8,096 nucleotides of DNA from Ktedonobacteraceae bacterium (GTDB taxonomy: Bacteria; Chloroflexota; Ktedonobacteria; Ktedonobacterales; Ktedonobacteraceae): assembly GCA_014896635.1 (NCBI GenBank), contig JADBKA010000215.1:1-8096 (forward strand), read 5' to 3'. The translations under genes were made by a program, and so were the position numbers. Within the stretch, counting starts at the first letter, position 1. Every line of letters starts with the position of its first letter. The notes under the pieces are model-generated. The model searched no databases, had not been told where the DNA came from, and was given only the letters and a program-made list of their open reading frames with translations. This document shows positions 5,437-8,096 of this stretch, piece by piece.

Positions 5437-5823
5437 TCAATTTCCCTGCTGGACACTGCTGAGAAAACGCTCTAGCTGAACGATGAAACGCTCGTGAGAG
5501 CCTTCACCTATTTTCTGCTTTTCGTCGTAGGCGACAACATTGAACACCAGGCGACGCCTGTCAATCTCAACCAGTTCTGCCTCGGCACGCACCTGCTGCC
5601 CTATCGGAGTTGCTGCAAGGTGACGCACATTCACCAGTGTTCCTACTGTTACCTGGCCTTCGTCCAGCGCATCTGCTACAGCTCGCCAGGCAGCGTTTTC
5701 CATCAGCGCAATCATCATTGGTGTACCGAATACTTCTACTCCCCCGGCGCCCACTGCTGCCGCAGTGTTCTCATATGTTACAACAGTCGTAGCCCCCCCT
5801 TTCATTCCCAGGCTCAATGCCAT
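5437..5823 (-). CDS. FlK-like hot-dog thioesterase
   Basis: 128-residue single hot-dog-fold protein of the fluoroacetyl-CoA thioesterase (FlK)-like family, acting on acyl-CoA thioesters in the cytoplasm. The family landmarks are all present: VFGTPMMIALMENAA with Thr34 and Glu42, VGTLVNVRHLAATPIG with His68, and the C-terminal IGEGSHERFIV strand. Thr, Glu and His have the same relative spacing as the catalytic triad of FlK (T42, E50, H76; offset 8). Most relatives are not fluoroacetate-specific, so the true substrate is unknown. The open frame runs upstream to 5886, but the ATG at 5823 has GAGGAG 8 nt upstream and fits the family start. It is a single gene followed by ssrA on the same strand, and divergent from the phosphodiesterase gene. 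Confidence 0.88.
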   Translation of the reverse strand: MALSLGMKGGATTVVTYENTAAAVGAGGVEVFGTPMMIALMENAAWRAVADALDEGQVTVGTLVNVRHLAATPIGQQVRAEAELVEIDRRRLVFNVVAYDEKQKIGEGSHERFIVQLERFLSSVQQGN

Positions 5824-5874
5824 ATGCAATACTCCTCTCTTCTTCCCGTTGTCTGAAATAGAAATGGTGTCCAC

Positions 5875-5880
5875 ACTATA
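5875..5880 (-). promoter_or_regulatory. Possible -10 box of the thioesterase gene
   Basis: TATAGT on the minus strand, about 50 nt upstream of the start codon. No clear -35 hexamer is found at 16-18 nt; that position lies within the inverted repeat at 5892-5917. Confidence 0.3.
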
Positions 5881-5891
5881 TAACAAATCTG

Positions 5892-5917
5892 ACGGCTATT
5901 GTATGGCTGCTAGCCGT
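5892..5917. repeat. 7-bp inverted repeat, possible operator
   Basis: ACGGCTA (5892-5898) and TAGCCGT (5911-5917) are perfect inverted copies 12 nt apart in the intergenic region between the divergent thioesterase and phosphodiesterase genes. The arms cover the -35 position of the thioesterase promoter candidate, as a repressor site would. No regulator gene is adjacent. Confidence 0.35.
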
Positions 5918-5941
5918 TACTGGTGAGAAGGTCCTGATATT

Positions 5942-5969
5942 TTGAGGTTCACAGAAAGTGCTTTATAAT
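5942..5969 (+). promoter_or_regulatory. Promoter of the phosphodiesterase gene
   Basis: TTGAGG (5942-5947), 16-nt spacer, perfect TATAAT (5964-5969). The transcript would start near 5976, about 55 nt before the start codon. Confidence 0.65.
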
Positions 5970-6030
5970 GTAGGCAGGTTATAGGGAGTGCTCTTCCATA
6001 AAACGAGAGGGATCTCCAGAAAGGTTTGTG

Positions 6031-6798
6031 ATGAATCGTCAATTACTGCGCGTTGCGCATCGCGGTGGATCACAGCTCGCACCCGAAAATACGCTGGCAG
6101 CTTTTCGCAATGCCCTGACTCTACCTATTGATGCCGTCGAATGCGACGTGCAGATGAGCCGCGATGGTCAGATCATTGTGTTTCATGATGCGACTGTCGA
6201 GCGCGTTACGGATGGCAATGGAAATATCCTCGACCTGGATTTCGCTTATCTGCGTTCTCTCAACGCCGCTGCACGCTTCCCCGGCAGTTGGCCGCAGCCA
6301 CAGCAGATCCCAACATTACGCGAGGTACTCGACCTGACAAAGGGGCGTGTGCAAGTCTGTATCGAGGTGAAAATGAGCGAACGCGAGAAAGGCGTGTATG
6401 GACGCTATCCAGGCATTGCCGAGGCAGTGGTTGATCACCTGCGCACCGCTGATATGCTCTCCCAGGCACTGGTGATTTCGTTTGACTGGCTGATACTACA
6501 ATCTCTTCAGGCTCTGGAACCCGCAATCCAGACGGGGGCCATTGTCTCGCTAGAGCAGTGGGCTGCCCTACCAGCGCCTCGTCTGGAGGCACTGATAGTG
6601 CAGGTGGCAACGCCCGCGTGCCAGTGGATTGATATGGATTACAGGCTTTTTTCCCCCGAACTGCTTGATGGTATCCACCGGCGGGGACTGAAACTGGGCC
6701 TCTGGACGGTAAACACCCTGGAAGATTTACGGCGCCTGGCTGATGCCGGCGTCGATGCACTGGTGACTGATCGACCGGACCTCTTCTCTCTGTTGTGA
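6031..6798 (+). CDS. Glycerophosphodiester phosphodiesterase
   Basis: Hydrolyses glycerophosphodiesters from phospholipid turnover to glycerol-3-phosphate and an alcohol; metal-dependent TIM barrel. 255 residues, the usual length of the short bacterial form, without signal peptide or TM segment, so probably cytoplasmic. Motifs: VAHRGGSQLAPENTLAAF with His10 and Glu19, VECDVQMSRDGQIIVFHD with the metal ligands Glu37 and Asp39 and the catalytic His52, Glu112 and Lys114 in CIEVKM, and the C-terminal LGLWTVN and DALVTDRPD strands. An in-frame GTG lies directly before the ATG; AAAGG is 6 nt from the ATG and 3 nt from the GTG, so the ATG at 6031 is chosen. The exact substrate cannot be told from sequence. 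A gap of about 160 nt with its own promoter separates it from the glycosyltransferase. Confidence 0.93.
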   Translation: MNRQLLRVAHRGGSQLAPENTLAAFRNALTLPIDAVECDVQMSRDGQIIVFHDATVERVTDGNGNILDLDFAYLRSLNAAARFPGSWPQPQQIPTLREVLDLTKGRVQVCIEVKMSEREKGVYGRYPGIAEAVVDHLRTADMLSQALVISFDWLILQSLQALEPAIQTGAIVSLEQWAALPAPRLEALIVQVATPACQWIDMDYRLFSPELLDGIHRRGLKLGLWTVNTLEDLRRLADAGVDALVTDRPDLFSLL

Positions 6799-6850
6799 CC
6801 TGTGGGGGGAGGTGTGTCCCTTTGTCCGGCTGGTCCGTTTTATGATAAGT

Positions 6851-6877
6851 GGAGAAGCATGCGGGCGCCGCTTCTCT
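6851..6877. repeat. Inverted repeat upstream of the glycosyltransferase promoter
   Basis: GAGAAGC (6852-6858) pairs with GCTTCTC (6870-6876), extendable by a G-T pair, with an 11-nt GC-rich loop. No T-run follows, so it is a poor terminator for the phosphodiesterase gene. It ends 11 nt before a TATAAT box, covering the -35 position, so it could be an operator or a weak terminator. Confidence 0.4.
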
Positions 6878-6884
6878 CCGCATC

Positions 6885-6893
6885 TGTTATAAT
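6885..6893 (+). promoter_or_regulatory. Extended -10 promoter of the glycosyltransferase operon
   Basis: TGT followed by a perfect TATAAT (6888-6893) is an extended -10 element, which can compensate for the absence of a recognisable -35 box. Initiation would be near 6900, about 60 nt before the ATG. A TTGGCG (6913-6918) with TATATA (6935-6940) is a weaker alternative. Confidence 0.5.
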
Positions 6894-6962
6894 TGATGCA
6901 TTGTCTGCCTGATTGGCGGATAAAAGAGATAGTGTATATATAGAGTATAGTGGAGAACTAAT

Positions 6963-7976
6963 ATGCAGCAGGCAGAAATTGCAGCGAAAGAAACGAGGCC
7001 AGAACTTCTGGCTGCTGAGATGCCGGATCAGGAAATTGCTCTCTCCTTTGTGATTCCTGTCATGAATGAGGAACAGAATATACGTCCACTATTTACCAGA
7101 TTATCAGAACAACTGGAGCAAACTGGCAAGCGTTATGAAATTATTTTTGTGGACGATGGAAGTACCGACAGAACGTTTGCGGAGCTAGAGCAATTGTATG
7201 CCCTGCATCCTGATATTGTGCGGGTTGTGCGTTTTCGCAGAAACTTTGGCAAAACGCCGGCTCTGGTTGCCGGCTTCAGTCGCTGTCGTGGTGAGATTAT
7301 TTTCACAATGGATGGCGATTTGCAGGATGATCCGCAGGAGATTCCCAACTTTCTGGCCAAGCTTGATGAAGGATATGACCTGGTGACGGGGTGGAAATAC
7401 CCACGTCTTGACCCGTTTTCTAAAACGTTCCCCTCGCGCATTTTCAATGGCCTGGTCGGTATGTTGACAGGCGTGCATCTGCACGACATCAACAATGGCT
7501 TCAAAGCATACCGACGTGAGGTGATTATGGACCCCCACTTAAAGCTCTATGGCGAATTTCATCGTTTCGTGCCGGTAATGGCTCATTGGCGCGGCTTCAA
7601 AATAGCAGAGATCAAAGTACGGCATCATCCACGTCGCTATGGTGTCTCGAAGTTTGGCGCAAAACGTTTTGCTCGTGGTCTGATCGACCTGCTGAATGTG
7701 CTCTTCTTAACCTCGTTTTTGCGTACCCCATTGCGTCTCTTTGGCCCGCTTGGTTTCTGGACATTTTTGATCGGCATGCTGGTGGATCTCTATGTGGTCA
7801 TTCGCAGTATGTTCATCATCCATCAGCCGATTCATCAGCAGCCGTCGCTTTTTATCGGCATTCTGCTGATGATCTTTGGCGTGCAGTTTGTGCTGACCGG
7901 TCTGCAAAGTGAGATGATTCGTCACTACGCTTTTCAGCAGGGTGAGGAATACAGCATCAGGCAGGAGCTGGGCTAG
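6963..7976 (+). CDS. Family 2 glycosyltransferase, DPM1/GtrB-like, membrane-anchored
   Basis: 337 residues. The GT-A catalytic domain spans about 26-235: SFVIPVMNEEQNI at the start, the nucleotide-binding Asp pair in FVDDGSTD (D64-D65), the metal-binding DGDLQDDP (117-124), and NNGFKAYRREV plus the H-x-RRYGVSKFG segment typical of polyprenyl-phosphate glycosyltransferases. Two C-terminal TM helices (about 260-281 and 295-315) match the GtrB/DPM1-like architecture. It probably transfers a sugar from a nucleotide donor to undecaprenyl phosphate at the cytoplasmic membrane face; the sugar cannot be told. ATG at 6963 has GGAGA 6 nt upstream. The first 25 residues are a polar, family-external extension. 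The next ORF starts 3 nt after its stop, indicating an operon. Confidence 0.92.
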   Translation: MQQAEIAAKETRPELLAAEMPDQEIALSFVIPVMNEEQNIRPLFTRLSEQLEQTGKRYEIIFVDDGSTDRTFAELEQLYALHPDIVRVVRFRRNFGKTPALVAGFSRCRGEIIFTMDGDLQDDPQEIPNFLAKLDEGYDLVTGWKYPRLDPFSKTFPSRIFNGLVGMLTGVHLHDINNGFKAYRREVIMDPHLKLYGEFHRFVPVMAHWRGFKIAEIKVRHHPRRYGVSKFGAKRFARGLIDLLNVLFLTSFLRTPLRLFGPLGFWTFLIGMLVDLYVVIRSMFIIHQPIHQQPSLFIGILLMIFGVQFVLTGLQSEMIRHYAFQQGEEYSIRQELG

Positions 7977-7979
7977 CGC

Positions 7980-8096
7980 ATGCGAACATCACAGTTGAGA
8001 AAGACCGGCAAGCGAATACTACAGATCGTCCTGCCTCTGGTGATCCTGGCCTGGGTTGTCTACTCAATCGGTGGCCAGTGGCGCAATCTGGCTGCG
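7980..8096 (+). CDS. N-terminus of a membrane protein, runs off the window
   Basis: Only the first 39 codons are present. A basic N-terminus (RTSQLRKTGKR) precedes one hydrophobic segment (ILQIVLPLVILAWVVYSI), so this is a membrane protein with an inside-positive N-terminus or an uncleaved signal anchor. The ATG at 7980 lies 3 nt after the glycosyltransferase stop, and AGGAG about 12 nt upstream sits inside that gene, so the two are probably co-transcribed and coupled. A flippase-like/lysylphosphatidylglycerol synthase TM-domain protein would fit the N-terminus and the neighbour, but this is a guess from context. Confidence 0.65.
   Translation, partial: MRTSQLRKTGKRILQIVLPLVILAWVVYSIGGQWRNLAA

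Noticed and set aside
6260..6883. Minus-strand ORF of 207 codons
   Set aside because: Antisense to the phosphodiesterase; Pro/Arg-rich translation typical of a shadow frame.
1..8096. CRISPR array, insertion sequence or integrase
   Set aside because: No regularly spaced repeats, transposase motifs or terminal inverted repeats with target duplications were seen on either strand.

Overview
The window (about 53% GC by eye) looks like bacterial chromosome from a Chloroflexota-type organism, possibly Ktedonobacteria. That is an inference from the overall style of the proteins and from the tmRNA tag ending (ALALAA), which resembles the tags I recall for Chloroflexus; no rRNA or marker protein here settles it.

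Layout. Positions 1-120 hold the end of a plus-strand reading frame matching the interior of a phosphofructokinase. It is broken near 86-95, exactly where a minus-strand kynureninase (kynU, 89-925) loses its C-terminal third. Next, on the minus strand, is tryptophan 2,3-dioxygenase (kynA, 953-1738), which with kynU forms a tryptophan-degradation operon. Divergent from it is a stand-alone TrpB2-type tryptophan synthase beta chain (1972-3342). The two transcription units face away from a strikingly symmetric double promoter centred at 1838.

From 3343 to about 3735 there is no convincing gene, only a 55-nt hairpin, a short tandem repeat and an AT-rich promoter region. A two-gene unit follows: a small cysteine-cluster ORF of unknown function (3751-4017), coupled by TAATG to a coiled-coil, two-TM protein resembling SLATT/DUF4231 proteins (4017-4904). 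Convergent with it lies the tmRNA gene ssrA (4996-5370, minus) with its own promoter and an excellent intrinsic terminator. Upstream of ssrA, on the same strand, is a FlK-like hot-dog thioesterase (5437-5823). Divergent from that is a glycerophosphodiester phosphodiesterase (6031-6798), then a membrane-anchored family 2 glycosyltransferase (6963-7976), and finally the start of a membrane protein (7980 to the window end) that forms an operon with the glycosyltransferase.

How they fit together. KynA and KynU degrade tryptophan, while TrpB2 makes it from indole and serine; their promoters are back to back with -35 boxes 3 bp apart, so simultaneous initiation is unlikely. The thioesterase, phosphodiesterase and glycosyltransferase suggest lipid and envelope housekeeping. 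The least explained item is the cysteine-cluster ORF plus SLATT-like protein, a possible small membrane-acting module next to the 3' end of ssrA.
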